A stretch of DNA of 10,825 nt from Oscillibacter sp. (GTDB taxonomy: Bacteria > Bacillota > Clostridia > Oscillospirales > Oscillospiraceae). The stretch spans positions 1 to 10,825 of the forward strand of contig JAHHSB010000032.1 in the NCBI GenBank assembly GCA_020025415.1. The letters run 5' to 3'. How positions within the stretch are numbered: position 1 is the stretch's first letter; the number at the start of each line of letters is the position of its first letter. The translations under genes and the position numbers were made by a program. Positions 1 to 6,827 of the stretch are shown here, piece by piece. Under the pieces are notes generated by a model, which was not told where the DNA came from, did not search any database, and saw nothing but the letters and a program-made list of their open reading frames with translations.

Positions 1-1120
1 GAAGAAGAGAATCCTGTCACTGCTGCTGAGTCTGACATTGCTCCTGGCTCTGGCGATGCCGGCCGCTGCGGCGGGCACCGGTATGGAGAATTTCGAAGAG
101 AAGAAAGCTGCCTATGCCGGTTTTTCCGATGTGCCTTCCAATGCCTGGTACGTCCACTTGCTGCGCAGATGCTATGAGTCCAAGCTGATGCAGGGCGTCA
201 GTGCCACGAAATTCAACCCCCATGATACCCTGACAGTAGCGGCCGCGGTGGTGATGGCTGCCCGGACCTGCAGCGTGTACAACGGCGGCAGCGGGGAATT
301 TGCCGCTGTGGAGGGGGCGCCCTGGTATCAGTCCGCTCTGGATTATGCCCTGGAACAGGGGATCCTGACGGAGTCGGTGCTGCCGCTGTTTGATTTCAAC
401 AAGGCGATCACCCGGGCGCAGATGGCATACCTGTTTGCCCGGGCTTTGCCAGAGGCGGAGCTTGTTCAGGTCAACACCGTCACCACGCTGCCAGATATGA
501 AAGAGAGCGATACCTTCGGCAAGGAGGTCTTCCAGCTCTATCGGGCCGGTGTTCTGATGGGCAGCGACAGCTACGGCACTTTTTATCCCAACAACAACAT
601 TACCCGGGCGTCGGCCTGCGCCATCATTGCCCGGGTGGCTTTCCCGGAGCAGCGCACGTTCCCGAATCTCTACCAGCGCTACACCGAGGGAGCATTGTCC
701 TTTGATATGCCTGCCGTAAGTACCCGGGTGGAAAATGGCACGGATGTGGAATTTACCTCCCCCAGTGGTACGGATTTCTGCCTGGTGACCCAGGATACGG
801 ATCCCAGTTACAAGGGGCTTTCCATCAGTGTCGTGCCCTCTGATATGCTGGAAGGACTTCTGCTCTCCAGCTTTTCGGAAGCAGGCATCAGCATCAGCGA
901 TATGACGGTCAGCCTGGTGAAGTTCGGCACGCTGGAGGCGTACCGCACTCCCTTCACCATTGTCCTTTCCGGCGTGCAGATGCAGTGCTGTGCCTACTTC
1001 TATATCAGCGGAAGCACCCTGACCGCGTTTGTGGTGGTGACCGCCGGCGGCGGGGAGGCCCTGTCTAGGATGGTCAATTCTGTCAAGGTGGGCGGCAGCC
1101 CGGTTTCCTCGAAAATCTAA
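1..1120 (+). CDS. Secreted S-layer-homology (SLH) domain protein, start codon just outside window
   Basis: The frame is open from base 2, and its first codons read K-K-R-I-L-S followed by a long Leu/Ala-rich stretch ending in AAAA-G. This is a classic Sec signal peptide with likely cleavage near residue 25. Base 1 is G, so it is probably the third base of the start codon, giving about 373 residues. After the signal peptide come three SLH-like modules at about residues 40-93, 105-152 and 164-217. Module 1 opens with GFSDVP; modules 2 and 3 carry ITRAQ and ITRAS, variants of the canonical ITRAE-type motif; module 1 is degenerate there (LTVAA). SLH modules anchor proteins non-covalently to secondary wall polysaccharide. 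The C-terminal 150 residues are not recognised. They look beta-rich and end in SRMVNSVKV, which faintly recalls PsbP/Mog1-like domains (speculative). The gene ends 9 bases before a bidirectional terminator. It faces away from the tagO-wecB block but may depend on the polymer that block helps make. Confidence 0.9.
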   Translation, partial: KKRILSLLLSLTLLLALAMPAAAAGTGMENFEEKKAAYAGFSDVPSNAWYVHLLRRCYESKLMQGVSATKFNPHDTLTVAAAVVMAARTCSVYNGGSGEFAAVEGAPWYQSALDYALEQGILTESVLPLFDFNKAITRAQMAYLFARALPEAELVQVNTVTTLPDMKESDTFGKEVFQLYRAGVLMGSDSYGTFYPNNNITRASACAIIARVAFPEQRTFPNLYQRYTEGALSFDMPAVSTRVENGTDVEFTSPSGTDFCLVTQDTDPSYKGLSISVVPSDMLEGLLLSSFSEAGISISDMTVSLVKFGTLEAYRTPFTIVLSGVQMQCCAYFYISGSTLTAFVVVTAGGGEALSRMVNSVKVGGSPVSSKI

Positions 1121-1128
1121 GCAATAAG

Positions 1129-1160
1129 AAAAGGCCTCCGGCTGTAGCCGGAGGCCTTTT
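1129..1160. terminator. Bidirectional intrinsic terminator between the SLH gene and asnA
   Basis: A perfect 14-bp stem (1129-1142 with 1147-1160) has a TGTA loop. The stem core is GGCCTCCGGC, flanked by A4 on the left and T4 on the right, so each strand reads as a GC-rich hairpin followed by U residues. It lies 9 bases past the SLH-gene stop and 20 bases past the asnA stop, so it should end transcription from both sides. Confidence 0.92.
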
Positions 1161-1179
1161 CGTGTAATGGAATTTTACT

Positions 1180-2187
1180 TTACAGAAGTTTGACGCCAGC
1201 GGCTTCACAGGCTTCGTGGGTTTGCTGATCCCACAGGCTGACCTGTACCTCGCCGATGTGGCAGGTCCCCAGCAGCAGCATACACAGCCGGGACTGGCCG
1301 ATACCGCCGCCGATGGACTGGGGCAGCTGGCCGCTCAGCAGCATCTGGTGGAAGGGGAGCTGACGCCGGTCGTCGCAGCCGGATTCGGTGAGCTGGCGGT
1401 CCAGGGCGGCCTCATCTACCCGGATCCCCATAGAGGAGACCTCAAAGCTGCGCCCAAGTACCGGGTTCCACATCAGGATGTCGCCGTTGAGTTCCCAATC
1501 GTCGTAGTCCGGGGCGCGGCCGTCATGGGGTTGGCCGTTGGAGAGCTTCTTTCCGATCTGCATCAAAAAGACGGTGCGGTGCAGCCGGCAGATCTCGGTC
1601 TCCCGCTCGGAGGGAGTCAGATCTGGGAAGCGGTCGGCCAGCTCCTGGGAGGTGATGAAATATACGTCCCGGTCCGGGCGGTAACTCAATACGGGGAAGG
1701 CCTTGCGCAGCTGGGCGGAAGTGTTGCAGATGGCGTCCACAATGTCCCGCACGGTGTCCCGCAGGTATTGTACGTTCCGGTCGGCCCGGTCGATGCGCTT
1801 TTCCCAGTCCCACTGATCCACGTAGATGGAGTGGAGGTTATCCACTACCTCGTCCCGGCGGATGGCGTTCATATCTGTGTACAGGCCCGTGTGCTCGGGG
1901 AATTCATACTGCTTCAGGGCCAGGCGCTTCCACTTGGCCAGAGAATGGACCACCTGACCGTTGGTGCCCACATCGGGAATATCGAAAGAGACGGGACGTT
2001 CTACGCCGTTGAGGTTGTCGTTCAATCCGGTGGCGCCGTCCACGAACAGGGGGGCGGAGACCCGGTGAAGGCTTAGCTTCAGGGCCAGGTTCTTCTGGAA
2101 CTCCGCCTTGATCAGCTCAATGGCACGCTGAAGCTCATAGTTGGACAACAGGGGGTGATACCCCTGGGGAATGGTGACTTTGCTCAT
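1180..2187 (-). CDS. asnA: Aspartate--ammonia ligase (ammonia-dependent asparagine synthetase A)
   Basis: This cytoplasmic enzyme makes L-asparagine from aspartate, ammonia and ATP via an aspartyl-adenylate. The 335-residue product has the length of the AsnA family (about 330) and its signatures throughout: VVHSLAKWKR at 79-88, YVDQWDWE at 122-129, HDGRAPDYDDW at 221-231, LNGDILMWNPVL at 233-244, SSMGIRVD at 251-258 and the glycine-rich SIGGGIGQSR at 291-300. AsnA has a class II aminoacyl-tRNA-synthetase fold, and GGGIGQSR corresponds to class II motif 3. The start is ATG at 2187, with a modest AGGA about 10 bases upstream. It lies 62 bases downstream of the spoIIM-like gene with no terminator between, so it is probably the last gene of the gltX transcript. 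No T-box leader, which sometimes precedes asnA in Firmicutes, fits in that gap, and I found no convincing separate promoter. Confidence 0.97.
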   Translation of the reverse strand: MSKVTIPQGYHPLLSNYELQRAIELIKAEFQKNLALKLSLHRVSAPLFVDGATGLNDNLNGVERPVSFDIPDVGTNGQVVHSLAKWKRLALKQYEFPEHTGLYTDMNAIRRDEVVDNLHSIYVDQWDWEKRIDRADRNVQYLRDTVRDIVDAICNTSAQLRKAFPVLSYRPDRDVYFITSQELADRFPDLTPSERETEICRLHRTVFLMQIGKKLSNGQPHDGRAPDYDDWELNGDILMWNPVLGRSFEVSSMGIRVDEAALDRQLTESGCDDRRQLPFHQMLLSGQLPQSIGGGIGQSRLCMLLLGTCHIGEVQVSLWDQQTHEACEAAGVKLL

Positions 2188-2249
2188 GATAACATCATCC
2201 TATCATGTATGTTTTGAATTTGCAGAGAAAGATGCGCGCTTTGCCGGAG

Positions 2250-2873
2250 TTACAGGAAAGCCTTGGCGATGAGCGGGGTGAGATAGACCTCGATCACGGC
2301 GGAGACGGCCAGCAGCGGCACGATTAAAAAGGCAAAGACCCGCGCGATCTGAACCAGACACAGGGAAAAGGGAGGCAGCCCCTCCTTATGGCGGAAGCGG
2401 GCGGTGACCTGCTTGCACAGGTACAGGCCCAGGGCAAAGGCCAGGACCAGGGCGGGGATCTCAAAAATGCCGTGGGGCAGGATCCCCGCCAGATAATACA
2501 CCAGGGAGTAGCCGTTGGACTGGATATACACGGCCAGGATCCCCAGCAGCAGGGCGTTCATGCCCAGAGCCAGAGCCGTCAGGCTCAGATAGGGGACGAT
2601 CCCATAAAACACCGCCATCAAACAGGCCCGGAAATTGTGACCGAAGAGCATCAGGGCCGAAACCGAGCCTTCATCCACTTCCAGTTCCAGTGAGCCGTAA
2701 TAGCCGGTCAAAAATGCGGTGACCTGCTGGGTAATGGAGGGGCTGAGCGTGCCGATCACATAGCCCCCCAGGATCAGGATCAAAAACGCGGCGGCAGAGC
2801 GGCGCAGCTCATAGAAAAAGCCCTGGGTGCCGAGGCTGTGGATTTGCTCGTATTGCAGTCTGAGTTGGTTCAT
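2250..2873 (-). CDS. spoIIM: SpoIIM-family (stage II sporulation protein M) integral membrane protein
   Basis: The product is 207 residues, close to the length of Bacillus subtilis SpoIIM (about 214), with roughly five hydrophobic segments near 27-45, 82-112, 124-153 and 175-197 (the second is long enough to be two). Family hallmarks are FGHNFRACLMAVFYG (77-91) and especially PHGIFEIPA (133-141). In sporulating Firmicutes SpoIIM recruits SpoIIP and SpoIID to degrade septal peptidoglycan during engulfment; related proteins also occur in non-sporulating bacteria and archaea, so the sporulation role here is inferred. I chose ATG 2873 rather than the longer open frame to 2996. The extra N-terminal 41 residues are Arg/Gly/Pro-rich out-of-frame gltX sequence, and ATG 2873 forms an ATGA overlap with the gltX stop. 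No Shine-Dalgarno precedes it, so translation is probably coupled to gltX. asnA follows 62 bases on. Confidence 0.88.
   Translation of the reverse strand: MNQLRLQYEQIHSLGTQGFFYELRRSAAAFLILILGGYVIGTLSPSITQQVTAFLTGYYGSLELEVDEGSVSALMLFGHNFRACLMAVFYGIVPYLSLTALALGMNALLLGILAVYIQSNGYSLVYYLAGILPHGIFEIPALVLAFALGLYLCKQVTARFRHKEGLPPFSLCLVQIARVFAFLIVPLLAVSAVIEVYLTPLIAKAFL
2870..2873 (-). promoter_or_regulatory. ATGA stop/start overlap coupling gltX to the spoIIM-like gene
   Basis: On the minus strand gltX ends ATG-CTA-AAA-TGA, and the next gene starts at the ATG that shares its last three bases with that stop. The 20 bases upstream of this ATG (GGCCGGCATGGCCATGCTAA) contain no AGGAGG-like element, so terminating ribosomes probably re-initiate. 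Coupling is an inference from this arrangement. Confidence 0.75.
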
Positions 2874-4357
2874 TTTAGCATGGCCATGCCGGCCCGCAGG
2901 CGGCGAAGGGTTTCCTCCTTGCCCAGAATGTGGCAGATCTCCACGGCACCGCCGGGAGTGACCAGCTTGCCGGCGGCGGCAATGCGCACGGGCCACATCA
3001 GCGTGGCATTCTTCACGCCCAGCTCGGCGGCCAGATTGACCAGAGCGTCGTGAATGGCCTCGGTAGTCCAGGCAGGCAGCGCTTCCAGCGCCGGCACGGC
3101 CTTTTCCAGCATCTCCAGGGAGATGGTCTCGTCGGTCTTGGATTTTTTGTTGACGAAAAAGGACTTGTCATAGGCGGGCAGAGCGTCAAAAAAATCAAGC
3201 TTTTCGGGGATGTCCGTCAGCTTCTCGCAGCGGGCCTGCAGCAGCCCGGCGATCTCCCCGGCGTCATAGGCGGGGTTTTTCACCGCCTGACGGATATAGG
3301 GCTCCGCCACCTTGGCAAAGGCATCCGGCGTCATGCGCCGCAGATAGGTTGCGTTGAAATAAGTCAGCTTTTCCAGATCAAAGATAGCCGGGGACTTGGA
3401 GATACCGGCAATATCAAAGGCATCCACCAACTCGTTCAGGGAGAAGATCTCCTGCTCACCCAAATCGCCCTTGGGCGCCCAGCCCAGCAGGGCCACATAG
3501 TTCAAAATGGCCTCCGTCAGATAGCCCTGCTCCCGCAGGTCCTCGTAGGAAGGATCGCCGTGGCGCTTGGACATCTTATTGTGCTGGTCCCGCATCACGG
3601 GGGAGCAGTGGACATAGGTGGGGATCTCCCAGCCGAAGGCCTCGTAGAGCAGGTTATACTTGGGGGCGGAGGAGAGATACTCGCTGCCCCGGACCACATG
3701 GGTGATGCCCATCAGGTGGTCGTCCACCACGTTGGCGAAGTTATAGGTAGGCAGGCCATCTCGCTTCAGGAGCACCTGATCATCCAGGGTCTTGTTTTCT
3801 ACCGTGATGTCGCCGAAGGACACATCGTGGAAGGTGGTGGTACCCTCGTGGGGGATGCGCTGGCGGATGACATAGGGCTTGCCTGCAGCGAGATTTGCAG
3901 CCACTTCCTCCGCACTCATGGAGCGGCAGGGATCGTCGCTCCGGTCAAATTCGCCGGAATCCTCCTCAGACTCCGTTTTTTCGCAGAAACAGTAATAGGC
4001 CGCGCCCTTTTCCACCAGCAGCTCGGCAAACTTGCCGTAGAGCCCCTGGCGCTCGGTCTGGATATAGGGACCGACCGGGCCGCCCACATCGGGTCCTTCG
4101 TCATGGGTCAGGCCGCACTCGGCCATGGTGCGGTAGATGACATCGGTGGCTCCCTCCACCTGGCGCACCTGGTCGGTATCCTCAATCCGCAGGATAAAGG
4201 TGCCGCCGGCGTGCCGGGCAATCAGCCAGGTGTACAGTGCTGTGCGCAGATTGCCCACGTGCGTATAGCCGGTGGGGGAGGGGGCAAAACGGGTCCGTAC
4301 CTTCCCCTTGGGGATACGGGCCTCCAGCTCCGCAAAAAAAGCGGGATCAACAGCCAT
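2870..4357 (-). CDS. gltX: Glutamyl-tRNA synthetase
   Basis: This class I synthetase charges tRNA-Glu, and also tRNA-Gln in organisms that use the GatCAB amidotransferase; which applies here cannot be told from this window. The product is 495 residues, typical of bacterial GluRS. Visible landmarks are the HIGH region APSPTGYTHVGN (25-36), LRIEDTD (56-62), the zinc-region cysteines C123, C125 and C144, the tRNA/Glu-binding stretch LPTYNFANVVDDHLMGITHV (202-221) and the class I signature KMSKRHGD (261-268). The zinc region lacks the His that follows the third Cys in E. coli GluRS. The start is ATG 4357, because AGGAGGT (4370-4364) sits 6 bases upstream; an in-frame ATG at 4378 lies upstream of that ribosome site. 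A near-consensus promoter lies 48 bases upstream. It is the first gene of a gltX-spoIIM-asnA block and diverges from trpS. Confidence 0.98.
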   Translation of the reverse strand: MAVDPAFFAELEARIPKGKVRTRFAPSPTGYTHVGNLRTALYTWLIARHAGGTFILRIEDTDQVRQVEGATDVIYRTMAECGLTHDEGPDVGGPVGPYIQTERQGLYGKFAELLVEKGAAYYCFCEKTESEEDSGEFDRSDDPCRSMSAEEVAANLAAGKPYVIRQRIPHEGTTTFHDVSFGDITVENKTLDDQVLLKRDGLPTYNFANVVDDHLMGITHVVRGSEYLSSAPKYNLLYEAFGWEIPTYVHCSPVMRDQHNKMSKRHGDPSYEDLREQGYLTEAILNYVALLGWAPKGDLGEQEIFSLNELVDAFDIAGISKSPAIFDLEKLTYFNATYLRRMTPDAFAKVAEPYIRQAVKNPAYDAGEIAGLLQARCEKLTDIPEKLDFFDALPAYDKSFFVNKKSKTDETISLEMLEKAVPALEALPAWTTEAIHDALVNLAAELGVKNATLMWPVRIAAAGKLVTPGGAVEICHILGKEETLRRLRAGMAMLK

Positions 4358-4404
4358 GAAAATACCTCCTAGGAACATGCAATTTCTATAAAATTTCAGA
4401 TTAC

Positions 4405-4433
4405 ATTATCTCTTTTCGCCTCCCGCTTGTCAA
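4405..4433 (-). promoter_or_regulatory. Sigma-A-like promoter for gltX
   Basis: On the minus strand, TTGACA (4433-4428) is followed by a 17-base spacer and GATAAT (4410-4405), an almost perfect vegetative promoter. The predicted start is near 4398, giving a leader of about 40 bases that contains AGGAGGT. The leader is too short for a T-box riboswitch. Confidence 0.88.
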
Positions 4434-4502
4434 CTCCTTTCTCCCTGGAATCCGGGACAAATCTCCCACCGGAAGGGGCTGGAAGAGAATCACAAGAACA
4501 GA

Positions 4503-4531
4503 TTGCACTTTCCGCCCGGGTGTGCTAAGAT
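4503..4531 (+). promoter_or_regulatory. Sigma-A-like promoter with extended -10 for trpS
   Basis: TTGCAC (4503-4508), a 17-base spacer and TAAGAT (4526-4531), with TGC directly before the -10 hexamer (extended -10). The predicted start is near 4538, giving a leader of about 57 bases. The leader includes a weak 5-bp CTCCC/GGGAG hairpin and the ribosome site GAGGT (4582-4586) 8 bases before the trpS ATG. It is too short for a T-box, and no T-box AGGGTGG-type core is present. Confidence 0.8.
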
Positions 4532-4594
4532 ATATGCGTTTTATATAAACTCCCCCGAAACCCGGGAGCGACTTGAAAATCGAGGTTATCAAAT

Positions 4595-5596
4595 ATGGAA
4601 AACGAGGCAAGAAAGAAGAGGATCTTCAGTGGAATCCAGCCCAGCGGGGAACTGACCCTGGGCTCTTATATGGGCGCGATCAAAAGCTGGATAGGCCTGC
4701 AGGATGAGTACGAGTGCATCTACTGCATCGTGGATATGCATGCCATCACCGTCCGCCAGGTGCCGGCGGATCTGCGCCGCCGCAGCCTGAACCAGCTGGC
4801 TCAGTATATCGCCTGCGGCCTGGACCCCCAGAAGAATATCATGTTTATCCAGAGCCATGTGCCCCAGCACGCGGAGCTGTCCTGGATCTTGGGCTGCTAC
4901 AGCATGTTCGGTGAGCTCTCCCGTATGACCCAGTTCAAGCAGAAGTCCCAGCAGCACGCTGATAACATCACCGCGGGCCTGTTCACCTATCCGGTGCTGA
5001 TGGCGGCGGATATCCTGCTCTATCAGGCGGATCTGGTGCCGGTGGGCGACGATCAGAAGCAGCATGTGGAGCTGTGCCGGAACATTGCCCAGCGCTTCAA
5101 CGGCATTTACAGCGATACCTTTGTCCTGCCCGAGGCCTTTATCCCCCAGGTGGGCGCCCGGATCATGAGCCTTAGTAAGCCCACAGCCAAGATGAGCAAG
5201 TCCGATCCCGACGGCTGCGTATACATGATGGACAAACCTGAGGAGATCCTGCGCAAGTTCAAGCGCGCCGTGACCGACAGCGAGACCGCCGTCCGCTATG
5301 ATAAGGAGAATAAGCCCGGCATTTCAAACCTGCTGACCATTTACAGCGCCGCTACCGGCAAGACCATTGCCCAGGCGGAGGAGGACTTTGCCGGCCAGGG
5401 CTATGGCATTTTTAAGCCCGCGGTGGGTGAGGCAGTGGTGGAGCTGATGCGCCCCATCCGGGAAGAGGCCGAGCGGCTGATCGCCGACAAGGCTTATCTG
5501 GAGAGCGTGTATCGGGACGGGGCCCAGCGGGCCCAGCACCTGGCCCAGAAGACTCTCAGCAAGGTCCAGCGTAAAATCGGCTTTATCGCCAGATAA
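4595..5596 (+). CDS. trpS: Tryptophanyl-tRNA synthetase
   Basis: This cytoplasmic class I synthetase forms Trp-tRNA from tryptophan, ATP and tRNA-Trp. The product is 333 residues, the usual bacterial TrpRS length. The N-terminal signature GIQPSGELTLGSYMGA (13-28) holds the HIGH-like element. PVLMAADILLYQAD (133-146) contains D139, equivalent to the aspartate that reads the tryptophan indole nitrogen in the Bacillus enzyme. VGDDQKQHVEL (150-160) and AKMSKSDPDG (198-207), with an intact KMSKS, complete the active site. The start is ATG 4595 with GAGGT 8 bases upstream. It is the first gene of a plus-strand block: tagO begins 13 bases after its stop, and no terminator lies between. Nothing suggests tryptophan-dependent attenuation. 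Confidence 0.98.
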   Translation: MENEARKKRIFSGIQPSGELTLGSYMGAIKSWIGLQDEYECIYCIVDMHAITVRQVPADLRRRSLNQLAQYIACGLDPQKNIMFIQSHVPQHAELSWILGCYSMFGELSRMTQFKQKSQQHADNITAGLFTYPVLMAADILLYQADLVPVGDDQKQHVELCRNIAQRFNGIYSDTFVLPEAFIPQVGARIMSLSKPTAKMSKSDPDGCVYMMDKPEEILRKFKRAVTDSETAVRYDKENKPGISNLLTIYSAATGKTIAQAEEDFAGQGYGIFKPAVGEAVVELMRPIREEAERLIADKAYLESVYRDGAQRAQHLAQKTLSKVQRKIGFIAR

Positions 5597-5609
5597 CGGA
5601 GTGTGAGCA

Positions 5610-6827
5610 ATGCCCCTTGATACACAACTGCTTGTCTATGTGATCCTGGCGCTGTCGGTGGCGCTGATGATCAGCTTTTTGATGACGCCGGTGGTCAAAT
5701 CCTTCGCCTATAAAGTGGGTGCCATCGACGTGCCTAAAGACGCCCGGCGTATGCACAAGGTCCCTATCCCCCGCCTGGGCGGCCTGGCTATTTTTATCGG
5801 CTTTATGGTAAGCTTCCTCCTGTTTGGGGAGATGACACGCCAGATGCAGAGCATCCTGCTGGGCGCCGTAGTAATCGTGGTGCTGGGCGTGGTGGACGAT
5901 ATCACGCCCCTGCCCGCCAAACTGAAATTCGTGGTGCAGATCCTGGCTGCCCTGATCCCGGCTCTCAACGGTGTGGAGATCCGGGTGCTGTCCAACCCCA
6001 ATCTCTTTTCTGACAATCCCTACTGGAGTTTAGGAATGCTCTCGGTACCGGTGACGGTGTTCTGGATCGTGGCCATCACCAACTCGGTGAACCTGATCGA
6101 CGGTCTGGACGGCCTGGCCAACGGTGTGTCCGCCATCTCCGCTACCACGGTGCTGGTGATCTCCCTGCTGGTGTCCGATATGCAGGTGGCCATCGCCATG
6201 GCCGCGCTGGTGGGCGCCTGCGTGGGCTTTATGCCCTATAACATGAACCCGGCGAAGATGTTCATGGGCGACACGGGCGCCACCTTCCTGGGGTATATCC
6301 TGGCCACTATGTCCATTCAGGGCCTGTTCAAGTCCTGGGCCATCATTTCCTTTGCGGTGCCCTTTTTGATCCTGGGCCTGCCGATTTTCGATACCTCCTT
6401 TGCCTTTATCCGCCGGATCGCCCATGGGCAAAGCCCCATGCAGGCTGACCGGGGCCATGTCCATCACCGCCTGATCGACATGGGCCTGAACCAGAAGCAG
6501 GCGGTGGCAACGCTGTATGTTATCTCCGCCATTCTGGGCCTGAGCGCCGTGGTGCTGACCACCAGCGGAGAGCTGAAGGCCATGATCTTTTTCGCGGCGC
6601 TGTGCGTGGTGGCTGTGGTGGCCGCCCGGGTGGTGTTCCCCAAGGAGATCAAAGAAGAGCTCCACGAGGAGATCGAGGAATTCCGGGAGCACGCACAAAA
6701 CGCAAAGAAAGAAGCCAGAGAGAAGACCATCGAGTCTGCCCCCGAAAGCAGCGCCCCGGAAGCGGAGATGCCCGCCGCTCCGGAGGCAGAGGAAGCACCC
6801 GGCACTGATAAGGACGGGGAGGAGTAA
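5610..6827 (+). CDS. tagO: Polyprenyl-phosphate GlcNAc-1-phosphate transferase (TagO/WecA family)
   Basis: This membrane enzyme moves GlcNAc-1-phosphate from UDP-GlcNAc to undecaprenyl phosphate, the committed step of wall teichoic acid and related secondary wall polymers. About ten hydrophobic segments span residues 8-345. Family motifs appear in order: RRMHK (46-50) and PRLGG (54-58), VVDD (94-97, the Mg-binding aspartate pair), NLIDGLDGLA (161-170), PAKMFMGDTGA (214-224) and RGHVHHRL (281-288); the GHVHHRL form separates TagO/WecA from MraY. The product is 405 residues against about 358 for Bacillus subtilis TagO. The excess is a cytoplasmic tail after residue 344, first a charged Glu/Lys-rich helix, then a Pro/Ala/Glu-rich acidic end. 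The start is ATG 5610 with GGAG 8 bases upstream. The wecB ATG directly follows the stop codon, which fits a two-step supply of linkage-unit sugars. Confidence 0.94.
   Translation: MPLDTQLLVYVILALSVALMISFLMTPVVKSFAYKVGAIDVPKDARRMHKVPIPRLGGLAIFIGFMVSFLLFGEMTRQMQSILLGAVVIVVLGVVDDITPLPAKLKFVVQILAALIPALNGVEIRVLSNPNLFSDNPYWSLGMLSVPVTVFWIVAITNSVNLIDGLDGLANGVSAISATTVLVISLLVSDMQVAIAMAALVGACVGFMPYNMNPAKMFMGDTGATFLGYILATMSIQGLFKSWAIISFAVPFLILGLPIFDTSFAFIRRIAHGQSPMQADRGHVHHRLIDMGLNQKQAVATLYVISAILGLSAVVLTTSGELKAMIFFAALCVVAVVAARVVFPKEIKEELHEEIEEFREHAQNAKKEAREKTIESAPESSAPEAEMPAAPEAEEAPGTDKDGEE

Noticed and set aside
1216..2076. 286-codon plus-strand open frame antisense to asnA
   Set aside because: asnA has family motifs along its full length; this is a compositional shadow.
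2188..2249. Separate promoter or terminator between the spoIIM-like gene and asnA
   Set aside because: No hairpin with a T-tract is seen, and the best -35/-10 pairs (for example TTTCTC with CATGAT) are too poor to support.
2874..2996. N-terminal extension of the spoIIM-like gene from an upstream ATG at 2996
   Set aside because: The extra 41 residues are Arg/Gly/Pro-rich out-of-frame gltX sequence with no membrane or signal features; ATG 2873 with the ATGA overlap fits the family length.
2930..4372. 480-codon plus-strand open frame antisense to gltX
   Set aside because: gltX is certain on the other strand. The antisense product is Gly/His/Gln-rich low complexity with no recognisable family and no ribosome site.
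4532..4594. T-box riboswitch or tryptophan attenuator before trpS
   Set aside because: The predicted leader is about 57 bases with only a weak 5-bp hairpin, no T-box core sequence, and no leader peptide with tandem Trp codons.
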